NCBI GenBank assembly: GCA_021323855.1
Contig: JAJPKE010000023.1
Location: 185,511 to 249,510, forward strand
Source: Chloroflexota bacterium
Lineage (GTDB): Bacteria > Chloroflexota > Ktedonobacteria > Ktedonobacterales > JADMIN01
Direction: 5' to 3'
DNA length: 64,000 nt
Under the pieces are notes generated by a model, which searched no databases, was not told where the DNA came from, and saw nothing but the letters and a program-made list of their open reading frames with translations. Positions within the stretch are counted from its first letter, which is position 1; every line of letters starts with the position of its first letter. Below, piece after piece: positions 54,006 to 63,066 of the stretch. The translations under genes and the position numbers were made by a program.

Positions 54006-55520
54006 TTATTTGCCGATGCAGAACTCAGAGAAGATGCGGTCCAGCAGATCGCCGGTGGCTGTTTCGCCGGTAATTTCACCGAGCGTTTCGAGGGCGGCGC
54101 GCAAATCTATCGAAACGAAGTCCAGCGGCAGGTCGCCGGTAAGGGTTGCCTGCGCCGCTGTGAGGTGTTCCGCCGCGCGACGCAAGGCATCCGCATGACG
54201 GGCGCTCGCCACCAGCGTATCGCCGCTCTGCGCCTCGCCACCCAGCACCAGCGCAGTGATCGCCTGCTCTAGCGCAGCAACGCCATCAGCAGAGAGCGTT
54301 GAGCTATGCACCACCTGCGCACCCGGCCAGAGCGCCTGCGCCTCCTGTTCGCCGGTGACTGCCGGTAGGTCGGCTTTGTTCAATACCAGCAGCATCAACG
54401 GCAACGCTGACGTGCTGGAATCGCGCACTGTCTCGTTTTCTGGCTCATCTGTGTTGAGCGCGTGTAGCTCCTGCGCAGCGGCGGTGTCGAGGTCGTTCAG
54501 CGGCTCCGAGCCATCCAGCACGAAGAGCAGCAGGTCAGCGGAGCGCGCCGCCGCGCGTGAACGCGCCACACCGATACGCTCGATGGGGTCGTCGCTCGGC
54601 GTCAGCCCTGCCGTATCCACCAGATGCACCGGAATGCCGCCGATGCTGGCGCGTTCCTCGACGGTATCGCGAGTGGTGCCGGCAATCGGCGTGACGATGG
54701 CGCGTTCGGTGCGTAGCAGCGCATTCAGCAGGCTAGACTTGCCGACGTTGGGCCGGCCCACAATCGCTACACGCAGCCCTTCGCGCAGGATACGCCCTCT
54801 ATCCGCACCGGCCAGCAGCCGCGCAACTTCCGCCTGCGCCTCCGCAATCAGCATTGCCAGCTCCGCCGGGTCCGGTGGAGGCACCTCTTCATCAGGGAAG
54901 TCAATACTGGCCTCGATCCGCGCCAGCGCGCCCATTGCCGCCGTCCGCGCCTGCTGCACGCGCGTCGAAAGTTCGCCCTGCAATTGACGCAGCGCCAGCC
55001 GCCGCCCGGCCTCCGACTCTGCGCTGATGAGCGCCATTACCGCCTCGGCCTGCGCCAGATCGAGCCGCCCATTGAGAAACGCCCGCAACGTCATTTCGCC
55101 GGGGTGCGCCGCCCGCGCGCCATTCGCCAGCGCCAGTGCCAGGATGCGGCGCAGGATCAGCGGGCCACCGTGCGCCTGAAACTCCAGCACATCTTCGCGC
55201 GTGTAGGTGCGCGGCGCCCGCATGAACGCCGCCAGCACCTCATCCACGCGCTCGCCGGTCGCGGGGTCTATCACGAATCCATGTGTCAATAGATGTGAAA
55301 CCGGCTCGAAGGGTGCGCCATCTACCGTGCCAGAGCGGCGAAAGAGCGCACGCCCAATGGCAAACGCCTCCGGCCCGCTGATGCGCACGATGCCGACGCC
55401 ACCGACTCCCGGCGGCGTGGCGATGGCAGCGATGGTTTCGCTGTTGGGGTCAACCTCGGATGGTATCTCTTGCGCTTGCTCACGATCCTGTGGCTCAAGC
55501 TGCGTAGTCTGTGTACTCAT
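54006..55520 (-). CDS. mnmE: tRNA modification GTPase MnmE
   Basis: 504 residues, complete. The N-terminal formyl-THF-binding domain starts ETIAAIATPPGVGGVGIVRISGPEAFAIG; the helical domain holds FLNGRLDLAQAEAVMALISAES; the inserted G domain has GRPNVGKSSLLNALL, the GTTRDTVEE switch I, DTAGL and LNKADL; and the protein ends with the obligatory CIGK. With MnmG (not in this window) it makes the 5-carboxymethylaminomethyl group of wobble U34. The first ~28 residues are a Gln/Glu-rich extension. It lies 13 bp upstream of the GT39-like gene's stop, but is itself downstream in that strand's order. Confidence 0.97.
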   Translation of the reverse strand: MSTQTTQLEPQDREQAQEIPSEVDPNSETIAAIATPPGVGGVGIVRISGPEAFAIGRALFRRSGTVDGAPFEPVSHLLTHGFVIDPATGERVDEVLAAFMRAPRTYTREDVLEFQAHGGPLILRRILALALANGARAAHPGEMTLRAFLNGRLDLAQAEAVMALISAESEAGRRLALRQLQGELSTRVQQARTAAMGALARIEASIDFPDEEVPPPDPAELAMLIAEAQAEVARLLAGADRGRILREGLRVAIVGRPNVGKSSLLNALLRTERAIVTPIAGTTRDTVEERASIGGIPVHLVDTAGLTPSDDPIERIGVARSRAAARSADLLLFVLDGSEPLNDLDTAAAQELHALNTDEPENETVRDSSTSALPLMLLVLNKADLPAVTGEQEAQALWPGAQVVHSSTLSADGVAALEQAITALVLGGEAQSGDTLVASARHADALRRAAEHLTAAQATLTGDLPLDFVSIDLRAALETLGEITGETATGDLLDRIFSEFCIGK

Positions 55521-55533
55521 ACAGGGCAGTGTA

Positions 55534-57150
55534 TCACGTCGCGCCGGGCCGCTCGTAGACGGTATACTGGCCGCTCGTAAACACCACCGGCCACTGTTCC
55601 ACCTGATGCAGCAGCGATTGTAAGGCAGGGAGCTGGTCTGGCGCGCTGAGCTGCCGCAAGAGATTATCTACGACGACATAGCGCGCGTGACTCAAGGAGA
55701 CATCGTAGCTCCAGCGCGCGGCGGGGAGATTTGCCGGATAGAAGGCTGCGCTCTGCCCGCTCTGCGCCAACGTTTGCAGGATGTCCGCGCCCTCAGTGTG
55801 CGGCGCGCGGTCTGGCATATCGAAGCGCCAGGCCAATTCCGGCGAGGCCAGCACCAGATCGCCGTCACGGGTATGCGCAAAAATATAGTTAGCGGTCGCC
55901 TGCGCATCGGCTGGCGTGCCCAGGATGGCGTCCTGGCGAGTGGTGAGTGTTGAGCCAAGCGCAACGGCATCACTGGCCGTCGCCATCGCCAGCGGCGAGA
56001 CGACCACCAGGAAGACGATGATAGCGGCCAGCAGCCGTGCGATTATCGTGCGTCTGCCAGCAATGTTGCCCAACCAGGTGACGCTCCAGCCATAGAGACG
56101 GCGCAGTGCCAGATCGAGCGCGATGCCAGCACCCAGCGCCAGCAGGGGCAACAGCGGTACGGCGGTGTGCAGGCTGAGGCCCAGGTCACGCACCTTCAGG
56201 ATGATGAGCGCCAGCAGGGCCACCGCGCCAAAGAGGAATCCGCGCACCCGCGCAGGCGCAAGGAAGAGGCCGGCCACCCCCAGCAAGAGCCAGGCGTCCA
56301 GCGTGAGAAACTGCTCATAGTTGAGCAGCAGCGTCACAAACTGGACCAGCGGATCGCCACCGGCGGCGCGGCCCAGCGTCGTTCCCACATCCGCCAGGAA
56401 GACGCCAGGCGCAAGCATGAGGCAGATCAGCAAGCCGAGCGCAGGGATACCCAGGCCGACGCCAGCCGCCAGCCCGGCATCGCGCCAGCGCCCGCGCGGA
56501 GGCCAGAGCGCCACCAGCACGACGAACGCCACCCAGGCGATGCCTTCATAGTCGCTGAAGGTCGCCAGCCCTGCCAGCGCCGCCGCTATCACAAGCCAGC
56601 GCCGTTCTCCAGACTGCCAGTAGCGCCATGCCGCGCCCAGGCAGAGCAGCCCAACGAAGCCCAGTTGCGCATAGCTGTAGCCCCAGCGCGTATTGGCGAG
56701 CAACACCGGCGAGACAATATACGCTGCCGCTGCCCAGAGCGCCGCGCCCGCGCCCACTAACCGCCAGCCGATCAACAGAAGCGCCACGCAGGTGAGGATG
56801 GCATAGAGGGCAGCCAGCGCCCGCACGGCGACGATGCCATAGCCAAAGAGATGGATGCTGAGCGCCAACAGCAGATAGAAGAGCGGCGGATGTTGGCCAA
56901 AGGCAGAGGTGAGCGCGAAGAGGCGCAACCTGCCATGCGCCAGATTCCAGGCGATGTCGAGATTGTAGCCTTCCTGTGGGTCCCAGCCAGGCGTGGCGCT
57001 CAGCCGGTAGAGATGAAAAAAGACGCAGAGCGCCAGCAGCGCGATGACCACCGCCAGCAGCGCCAGCCGCCGCGGACGCGCCTGCGCCTGTATCGCCTGC
57101 ATCGTCTGCGCAACTTTCACCATCTGCGTACTTTGCACAGCGCCGCTCAC
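55534..57150 (-). CDS. GT39/ArnT-like membrane glycosyltransferase
   Basis: About 538 residues, 11-13 TM helices. The first external loop has the acidic motif WDPQEGYNLDIAWNLAHG near residue 55, in the place of the catalytic DE of PMT/ArnT-type (GT-C) enzymes, followed by FGQHPPLFYLLLALSIHLFG. A C-terminal soluble domain holds DARYVVVDN-like strands. Such proteins move sugars from polyprenyl phosphate to protein or lipid. GTG 57150 overlaps the esterase stop by 4 bp (GTGA), suggesting translational coupling; ATG 57123 is possible. Confidence 0.82.
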   Translation of the reverse strand: MSGAVQSTQMVKVAQTMQAIQAQARPRRLALLAVVIALLALCVFFHLYRLSATPGWDPQEGYNLDIAWNLAHGRLRLFALTSAFGQHPPLFYLLLALSIHLFGYGIVAVRALAALYAILTCVALLLIGWRLVGAGAALWAAAAYIVSPVLLANTRWGYSYAQLGFVGLLCLGAAWRYWQSGERRWLVIAAALAGLATFSDYEGIAWVAFVVLVALWPPRGRWRDAGLAAGVGLGIPALGLLICLMLAPGVFLADVGTTLGRAAGGDPLVQFVTLLLNYEQFLTLDAWLLLGVAGLFLAPARVRGFLFGAVALLALIILKVRDLGLSLHTAVPLLPLLALGAGIALDLALRRLYGWSVTWLGNIAGRRTIIARLLAAIIVFLVVVSPLAMATASDAVALGSTLTTRQDAILGTPADAQATANYIFAHTRDGDLVLASPELAWRFDMPDRAPHTEGADILQTLAQSGQSAAFYPANLPAARWSYDVSLSHARYVVVDNLLRQLSAPDQLPALQSLLHQVEQWPVVFTSGQYTVYERPGAT

Positions 57151-57965
57151 CGGGCGCCTGCCGCTCTCTGCACCGCTGCCACGACAACCCGCCACTCGTC
57201 TGCGCGCGGATCAACGATCTCGAAGTGACCCACACCCTCGAGCGTCACCAGATCAACGTCATCGCCTTTCGCCTGGGCTGCGGCGGCGTAATCGGCGCTG
57301 ATGGCATAGGGAACGTTGCTATCGGCGGTGCCATGAATCAGGATTTGTGGCAGGCCGAGCGGCAGCAGATCGCTGGGCGAGGCGGCGGCGTAGCGGTCGG
57401 GGTAATCTTCCGGCGTCCCGCCCATCAGTTGCCGAACGACGCCATCGCTGAGGCGCAACTCCCAGGCGCGACGCAGATCGAGGACGCCGGCCAGCGAGAC
57501 GGCGGCATGTATCGGCAGCGGTGTCGCCGTGTAGAGAGGCAGGTTGGCGGCAATACGCTGGCGCGCCGCCAGCCAGCAGGCGAAATGCCCGCCGGCTGAA
57601 TGGCCGAGCGTGACGACGCGCGCCAGGTCGAGGGGATAGGTTTCAGCCAGCGCGCGCAGATGGTCAGCCGCCGCCGCAATATCTATGAAGGTTCCCGGCC
57701 AGCCGCCGCCAGGATTGCCCAGCCTGCGATACTCGATGTTCCAGGTGGCGAAGCCCAGCGCGGTGAGCGCAGCGCAGGCGTGGCCGAAGTACGCCAACCC
57801 ATAGCGCGCGCGATAATAGCCGCCGTGAATGCCAATGACCACAGGATGTGGTCCTGCACTCACTGGCAGGCGCAGGTCGCCAAAGTGATAGGGGTCGCTG
57901 CCATAGGCCAGCCGCTCGCCATCTCGTGGCGCTGGAATCTCCAGGATATCTTCGCTTGCGCTCAT
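57147..57965 (-). CDS. Alpha/beta-hydrolase esterase
   Basis: A 272-residue alpha/beta-hydrolase. The oxyanion-hole HGG is in VVIGIHGGYYRARYG, the nucleophile Ser in VTLGHSAGGHFACWLA (GHSAG), the Asp probably in ILIHGTADSNVPY, and the His in LEGVGHFEIVDPRADEW. The pattern is close to the BD-FAE/dienelactone-type peptidase-esterases. No signal peptide. Its stop overlaps the glycosyltransferase start by 4 bp. Substrate unknown. Confidence 0.92.
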   Translation of the reverse strand: MSASEDILEIPAPRDGERLAYGSDPYHFGDLRLPVSAGPHPVVIGIHGGYYRARYGLAYFGHACAALTALGFATWNIEYRRLGNPGGGWPGTFIDIAAAADHLRALAETYPLDLARVVTLGHSAGGHFACWLAARQRIAANLPLYTATPLPIHAAVSLAGVLDLRRAWELRLSDGVVRQLMGGTPEDYPDRYAAASPSDLLPLGLPQILIHGTADSNVPYAISADYAAAAQAKGDDVDLVTLEGVGHFEIVDPRADEWRVVVAAVQRAAGAR

Positions 57966-58065
57966 GCCTGCCTCTTTGCCGTCTGCAATACCGCAATTCG
58001 ACGATTGTACTGGATTTCAGTATAGCGTACACGCCAAACATCCGGGCGGCATAGTTAACAAACGT

Positions 58066-59274
58066 TCAGGGGAGCGTCAGCACGCCGACATAGTTGGGGT
58101 TAACGGTGGCGGTGAACCAGAGCTTGCCAGTGTCATCGAAGGCCAGCCCAAACGGCACGCTATTAGGAACCGACAGTTGATAGAAAGTGAACGCATGTGT
58201 TGCTGGCGTATAACGCGCCAGCGCATTCGCACCAGCGGCGGTAAACCAGACATCGCCGTTGCTCGCTACCCGGATTCCATAGAGGCCGTCGGAAGGACCA
58301 GCCGCCGTTGGCACTGGAATCTCAGTCACAGTGTTGGTGGTAGTGTCAATGCGGCCAAGATTGCCACCCTGCAACTCACTGAACCAGACGACCCCCTGCT
58401 GGCCCAGATTCATCGCGTAGACTTCCGACTGGTTACTCGTGAGCTGGTAGAGTTGCGTAGCGCCGGTGGTGGGGTCCAGCCGGCCAACCGCGCCGCCGGA
58501 GAGATAGCCGTACCACACCTGGCCGGAAGACGTTACCGCCAGGCAGAATGGCAATGGTTGCGAGCCAGCGGGCGCGGGCACTGGCCAGGTAGTGATGGCG
58601 CCGGTCTGCGGATTCAGCTTACCGATTTTGCCGGCGTTGACTTCGGTGAACCAGAGGTTTCCGGCGGCGTCGAACTTGAGGTCTTGCGGCGCGGCGGTAT
58701 GCCCGTTGACTTCTGCAAGCGGATAGGTGATGAATTGCTGGGTAGTGGGATCGAAGCGCCCGATATAATTTGCCGCCTGTTCGGCAAACCAGATGTTGCC
58801 CTGCTGGTCTACCGCCGTCGCCATGATGTTGTTCTGGCCATGCGGCGGCGTCCAGGAGGAAACTGCGCCGGTTCTGGGGTCCAGCCGCGCCAGCGCGTTG
58901 GCGAACATCTCACCAAACCAGATGTTGCCCTGCTGGTCCACCGAGGGCTGCATCACGCCGGGGTTCTGCGTGGCAAGCGGAAAGTTTTGTGTATTGGCAG
59001 CGATGACTTTCACCGCAGCGTTAGAGGGCGCGGTCGTGCGCGTGGCGGTCGCGCTGGTCGTCGCGGCGGTTGCGGTGGGTGAGACGTTCGCCTGCCCATT
59101 TGAGCCGCCGGCATTGGAGAAGACGAAGACGGTGAGCGTAATGAGCGCCAGCACGCCAACCAGAAAACCAACATCACGCCGCCAGCGCCAGCGCGGAGCA
59201 TGCGCAGATGCGCGGGCTGTCTCTGGCGTTTTCGTTGTGTAGATCGGTTGTGGTGCTTCTGGCGCCTGCCGCAA
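58066..59274 (-). CDS. Virginiamycin B lyase-like seven-bladed propeller, membrane-anchored
   Basis: 402 residues. One N-terminal TM (~34-55) and a Ser/Ala/Thr-rich stalk precede seven repeats of the form GNIWF-x-E-x-ANxIGRxDPxT (GNIWFGEMFANALARLD; GNIWFAEQAANYIGRFD; GNLWFTEVNAGKIGKLN; GQVWYGYLSGGAVGRLD; GVVWFSELQGGNLGRID; GDVWFTAAGANALARYT; GKLWFTATVNPNYVGVL). This is the Vgb/streptogramin-lyase beta-propeller, but most relatives do not cleave antibiotics, and being anchored outside the cell argues against resistance. It starts at TTG 59274 with AAGGA upstream. Confidence 0.88.
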   Translation of the reverse strand: MRQAPEAPQPIYTTKTPETARASAHAPRWRWRRDVGFLVGVLALITLTVFVFSNAGGSNGQANVSPTATAATTSATATRTTAPSNAAVKVIAANTQNFPLATQNPGVMQPSVDQQGNIWFGEMFANALARLDPRTGAVSSWTPPHGQNNIMATAVDQQGNIWFAEQAANYIGRFDPTTQQFITYPLAEVNGHTAAPQDLKFDAAGNLWFTEVNAGKIGKLNPQTGAITTWPVPAPAGSQPLPFCLAVTSSGQVWYGYLSGGAVGRLDPTTGATQLYQLTSNQSEVYAMNLGQQGVVWFSELQGGNLGRIDTTTNTVTEIPVPTAAGPSDGLYGIRVASNGDVWFTAAGANALARYTPATHAFTFYQLSVPNSVPFGLAFDDTGKLWFTATVNPNYVGVLTLP

Positions 59275-59607
59275 TGAATCGTCCTTTGCCGTATCTCTGT
59301 TGGTCTCTGCTAGCTACGTTGGCAGACAGGAATGTCTGCCCTACCAAATCGTCGTCTCAACGAGAAGTACGCTTGTAGGTATCAGCGTATGACCACGCCG
59401 TAGGGCTATAGGGAAATTATGGGGCAGAGCGAAAACGAGCGTCAAGGAACTGGGTGCAACTGCTGACTGCGCAGATCGCCGTGGCCGGTGAATGGTGAGG
59501 CAACCATCACCTGTTGAGCAACGTATCATAAGGAGCATCTGAGTACACCCTCATGAACATGCGCCTGATCCTGAACATGAACATGCAACACGCAAAAGGT
59601 CAACCAC
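59275..59607. other. Divergent intergenic region with a family B repeat
   Basis: 333 bp between the propeller gene and the DUF4139 gene. Besides the family B palindrome at 59321-59346 it shows a run of ATGAACATG words at 59552-59586 (CATGAACATGCGCC, CTGAACATGAACATGC) just before the DUF4139 start. No gene or clear promoter recognised. Confidence 0.5.
59321..59346. repeat. Repeat family B, single copy
   Basis: GGCAGACAGGAATGTCTGCCCTACCA. GGCAGACA and TGTCTGCC form a perfect 8-bp stem with a 4-nt loop. Its reverse complement is found exactly at 62984-63009. Confidence 0.8.
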
Positions 59608-61263
59608 ATGGAACTACCAGTTGAGGCAGCCATCGAAGCTGTGACGGTGTATAGCGAACGTGCTCTGATTGTGCGGCGCGGCAGTGTGACGATAGAATCG
59701 CCGGGCGAACACACGCTCAAAATCGGCGGATTGCCGCAGACGATTCAACCCAATTCGCTGCGTGCGAATGGGCGCGGCCCCGCTGGCACGCGTATCCTGG
59801 GCATCGAGCAGGAGACGGAGATTCATGCAGAGCCGCCAGTGGAGGAGCTACAGCGGCTGAGCCAGGAAATCACCCGGCTACGGCGTGAGATTGAACTGAC
59901 CGGCGAGCAGCAGCAGATCATCGAGGAGCAGCGCGAATGGCTGCGCACGCTTGGCGAGCAATCGGCGCGGCGCATCGCCAACGGCATCGCAGGCAGCACC
60001 GCCAAGCCGGAAGACGCCAGCGCCGTATTCACCTTTGCTGGCGATGAGGCGCAGCGACTCGCCAGGGCCAAACTGGAACTGGATACGCGCCGCGAAGAGC
60101 TTCAAAAGGAACTCGAAGCGCGCGGACGCGAACACCGCGAGCTGAGCGCCAGCGCCAAACCGGACCGCCTTGCCGCCAGCGTGCGTGTGGAGATGGCGAC
60201 GCCTGGGAAGCTGGATATCGAGCTATCGTATCTGATTTCCGGCGCGTCGTGGCGGCCACGCTATGATGCGCGGGTGGATGTCGCGGCTTCGCAGGTGCGA
60301 CTGACCCAACAGGCGCTCGTCACCCAGCGCACCGGCGAAGACTGGCAGCAGGTGGCGCTTTCACTCTCCACCGCCAGACCAAACGCCGCCGTGACGCTGC
60401 CGGATGAGCCGGACCCCTGGTATGTGGATGTCTTTGCGCCGCCACCGCCGCAACCTATCGTGGCGCGAGCGCCTGCCCAGGCGATGAAGATGCACGCGGC
60501 AACGTTTGCCGCGCCCGCTGCCGCGCCGGAGGAACGAGAACGCGGCATAACGTTCGGCGCAACAGTCAACGGCGACCAACTGGTCGAGGCGGTCGAGGCG
60601 GAGATTGCGACGGCGCCGGTGGAACGCTCAGGCGCAGCGCAGGTGTTCCGTGTGCCGGGCGGCGTGGATGTGCCGTCAGATGGCACGCCGCATACGCTGG
60701 GGCTTGGTGAGAGCGGCTTACCGTGCCGCTTCGATTATGTGGCCGCGCCGATCATCGCGGCAGGCGCACATCTTCGCGCCACGGCCACCAACACCACTGG
60801 CGGTGTCTTGCTGCCGGGGTCGCTGCATGTCTTCCATGCCGGAGCAGATGGCGACGAATATGTCGGCGCGACGATGCTGGATTCGACGGCGGAGGGCGCG
60901 GAAATCAAGCTCTACCTGGGCGTAGACGACAACGTGACGGTCAAGCGCGAACTAATCGAACGCGACACTGACAAGGGGAGTCTGCTTCAGAGCGGCATCC
61001 GGCGCATCACCTTCGGTTATCGTGTGACGCTGGCGAACCGCACGGAGACGGCGCAGCGTGTCGTCCTCAAAGACCGGCTGCCAGTGCCACGGCATGAGCG
61101 CATCAAACTGAAGGTGTTGGATATACGTCCGCAGCCCAGCGCGCGCACCCGCCTGGAACAACTCACCTGGGAGCTGCAACTGGCGCCGGGCCAGGAGCAG
61201 CGCGTTGAGTGGCGTTTCGTCGTCGAGGCGCCTGCTGATATGGCGCTCACCGGCCTGCCGTGA
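59608..61263 (+). CDS. DUF4139 / mucoidy-inhibitor-like protein
   Basis: 551 residues without a signal peptide. The N-terminal DUF4140 domain (VEAAIEAVTVYSERALIVRRGSVTIESPGEHTLKIGGLP) is followed by a coiled coil (~75-115 and ~150-190), then the C-terminal DUF4139 domain with LSYLISGASWRPRYDARVD, LVTQRTGEDWQQVALSLSTARP and VTLANRTETAQRVVLKDRLPV. Named after MuiA, but its biochemical role is unknown. AAAGG is 9 bp before the ATG. Family A repeat copy 3 starts 3 bp after its stop. Confidence 0.9.
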   Translation: MELPVEAAIEAVTVYSERALIVRRGSVTIESPGEHTLKIGGLPQTIQPNSLRANGRGPAGTRILGIEQETEIHAEPPVEELQRLSQEITRLRREIELTGEQQQIIEEQREWLRTLGEQSARRIANGIAGSTAKPEDASAVFTFAGDEAQRLARAKLELDTRREELQKELEARGREHRELSASAKPDRLAASVRVEMATPGKLDIELSYLISGASWRPRYDARVDVAASQVRLTQQALVTQRTGEDWQQVALSLSTARPNAAVTLPDEPDPWYVDVFAPPPPQPIVARAPAQAMKMHAATFAAPAAAPEERERGITFGATVNGDQLVEAVEAEIATAPVERSGAAQVFRVPGGVDVPSDGTPHTLGLGESGLPCRFDYVAAPIIAAGAHLRATATNTTGGVLLPGSLHVFHAGADGDEYVGATMLDSTAEGAEIKLYLGVDDNVTVKRELIERDTDKGSLLQSGIRRITFGYRVTLANRTETAQRVVLKDRLPVPRHERIKLKVLDIRPQPSARTRLEQLTWELQLAPGQEQRVEWRFVVEAPADMALTGLP

Positions 61264-61265
61264 AT

Positions 61266-61306
61266 CTCACCCCTAACCCCCTCTCCCGCGAAGAGAGGGG
61301 GAATCC
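61266..61306. repeat. Repeat family A, copy 3 (inverted)
   Basis: CTCACCCCTAACCCCCTCTCCCGCGAAGAGAGGGGG: the reverse complement of copies 1 and 2, with the CTCAC side 3 bp from the DUF4139 stop. As in the other copies, the CTCAC/GTGAG end faces the stop codon of the gene reading into it. It lies between convergent genes. Confidence 0.8.
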
Positions 61307-61310
61307 CGCG

Positions 61311-62840
61311 CTATGACGGCTGTGGTTTGCCGCTGGGCGTGCGCAGGCGCCGCGCCACATAGATGATGCCGAAGATGAGCAGTGCGCCGAGCGAGATGGC
61401 GCTGTTCCAGGAGGGCGGATCGAAGGGGTGCCGACTGCTGGCGTTGGTCTTCAACAACAATTGATTGAAGCTCCACAAGGCCAGTGAATAAATCCAGAGC
61501 GTCAGCAGGCCGATGAAGCCGATCAATCCGGCAAAGCGCAGCGTATTTTCGACGACGCGCCCGTGGAAGACGAGCAACGCCAGCGCGAATATGACGCACA
61601 ACACTGCAACGAGCGCCCAGATGAGCGCCGGCCCAACGTACTGCACCTCATTGATGAGCAACGTTTTGTCGCTATGGACGTAGGATTGCCCATAGCTGGC
61701 AAACTGCGCCGCGCCGACCACACCGACGAAGATCAGTGGTGGCCAGATGACATTGCGCAGCGACATCAGCACCCCCTGTGACGCTGCCTCCGCCGGATTG
61801 ACGGATGCGCCGCTGCTGCCGGACCAGCGTTTGAGCGCGCTGAGAACCGTGTCGAGAATTGTCAACGACACCTGCTCGGAGACGGCCTGCGTGCTGGATT
61901 CGTTCTTACTGGCGGGGGAAACCGCCGGGCGCTCGCCAGTCGTCTGCACACCAGTGAGCGCGTTGAGACCGCTGATCGCTGCCGTCAACGCCAGGATCAA
62001 CAGGCCTGTGGGCAAGATCGTTAGCGTCAGAATCAGGTCCATAAACGTCAACGTCGGTGGATTGGAGATGCCGCCGCCGGGAGGCGTGCAGACGCCGATG
62101 GGCCACGACACTGTGCAGCCGGTGATATGCGCGTTGACATGCAAAAGCTGCCAGAAAAAACCAACAACCCCTGGACCCATCAACACCGCTAGCACAGCAG
62201 AGAGCAACGCGCCAGCCAGGATATCGCCAGCGACCAGTTGTTGCATCGTCGGCAGCGACCCCGTATCCACCGGCTCACCCAGGCCAATATCCACCCGTTC
62301 GTTCGGTGGCAGGCCACGCGCGCGTCGGCCCCAACGCACGGCGCAGTTCAGCGCATAGATGGTCAGCGCGCCGAAGTTGATGAGTGTGTACAGCCAATTG
62401 CTGGCGAAAAAATTCACTATCGTGATGCGCAAATTGAAGAGTTGCTGGAGCAGATAATCCAGCAAGTTCTGGAAGGGAATCTGATAGAAGAACGTGATGA
62501 GGACGATAATCATCGAGATGATCGTCACGATGAGTGCTGCGATGCGCTGGAGGCGCAGGCGTGGATGGCGCAGAACGGAGACTTCCAGCGTGATGATGAG
62601 CGCACAGACCCAAAGATAGAGCAGCCAGGGTTGATGAAAGATGGTGTCGGCGGCGGACCTGCGGCCAGGATAGCCCAGGAAGCCGGTGAGCGCCAGCACG
62701 ATGACGCCACTGACACCGAGCGCGACGATAAAGAAGACTGGATACTGAATCAGGAATGTACGCCGTTCTTCGTCGTACACATCGGTGATCGCGTGGCGTG
62801 GTTTCCCCGCGTTCGCTATGGATTCAGCCTGTGTGGCCAT
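61311..62840 (-). CDS. Multi-TM membrane protein of unknown function
   Basis: About 509 residues and ten or so TM helices, none with a family motif I recognise. Segments include FFIVALGVSGVIVLALTGFLGY, IAALIVTIISMIIVLITFFY, LAGALLSAVLAVLMGPGVVGFFW, LILTLTILPTGLLILALTAAI and LIGFIGLLTLWIYSLALWSF; a hydrophilic cytosolic loop (~300-350) carries an SPASKNESSTQAVSEQVSL stretch. ATG 62840 is behind AGGAAGGA. It follows the DUF4132 gene on the same strand, 226 bp apart with a repeat between, and is convergent with the DUF4139 gene. Confidence 0.75.
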   Translation of the reverse strand: MATQAESIANAGKPRHAITDVYDEERRTFLIQYPVFFIVALGVSGVIVLALTGFLGYPGRRSAADTIFHQPWLLYLWVCALIITLEVSVLRHPRLRLQRIAALIVTIISMIIVLITFFYQIPFQNLLDYLLQQLFNLRITIVNFFASNWLYTLINFGALTIYALNCAVRWGRRARGLPPNERVDIGLGEPVDTGSLPTMQQLVAGDILAGALLSAVLAVLMGPGVVGFFWQLLHVNAHITGCTVSWPIGVCTPPGGGISNPPTLTFMDLILTLTILPTGLLILALTAAISGLNALTGVQTTGERPAVSPASKNESSTQAVSEQVSLTILDTVLSALKRWSGSSGASVNPAEAASQGVLMSLRNVIWPPLIFVGVVGAAQFASYGQSYVHSDKTLLINEVQYVGPALIWALVAVLCVIFALALLVFHGRVVENTLRFAGLIGFIGLLTLWIYSLALWSFNQLLLKTNASSRHPFDPPSWNSAISLGALLIFGIIYVARRLRTPSGKPQPS

Positions 62841-62983
62841 TGGTTCGTCCTTCCTGGTAGCTGTAGATTGTTGACGTGAGCAATCCAAGTACCTCCGGCA
62901 TTGCTTTCGAGCAATTCTGATGCCGCAGGCCAGGTTGGAGCATCTACACTATAGCACAGGCTGAACGCTGGCGCTGTTGGTAT

Positions 62984-63047
62984 TGGTAGGGCAGACATTC
63001 CTGTCTGCCGGAGCCGCCTGAACGCAGACAAGAATGTTGCCCTACCA
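62984..63047. repeat. Repeat family B, inverted pair forming a long hairpin
   Basis: TGGTAGGGCAGACATTCCTG (start of arm, 62984-63009) pairs with GCAGACAAGAATGTTGCCCTACCA (63024-63047), about 21 of 24 positions, across a 14-nt loop. The first arm is the exact reverse complement of the single copy at 59321-59346. It lies 20 bp past the stop of the DUF4132 gene, so it may end its transcript, or be a MITE-like remnant. Confidence 0.8.
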
Positions 63048-63066
63048 GAGAGTCATATCCCAACCA

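Noticed and set aside
58066..59274. Streptogramin resistance gene (vgb)
   Set aside because: The propeller is similar, but the protein is membrane-anchored with a Ser/Thr/Ala stalk, and generic WF-E repeats alone do not show lyase activity; resistance should not be claimed.
62984..63047. Insertion sequence end or transposon
   Set aside because: There is an inverted pair but no transposase gene or target duplication nearby; a small dispersed palindromic repeat fits better.
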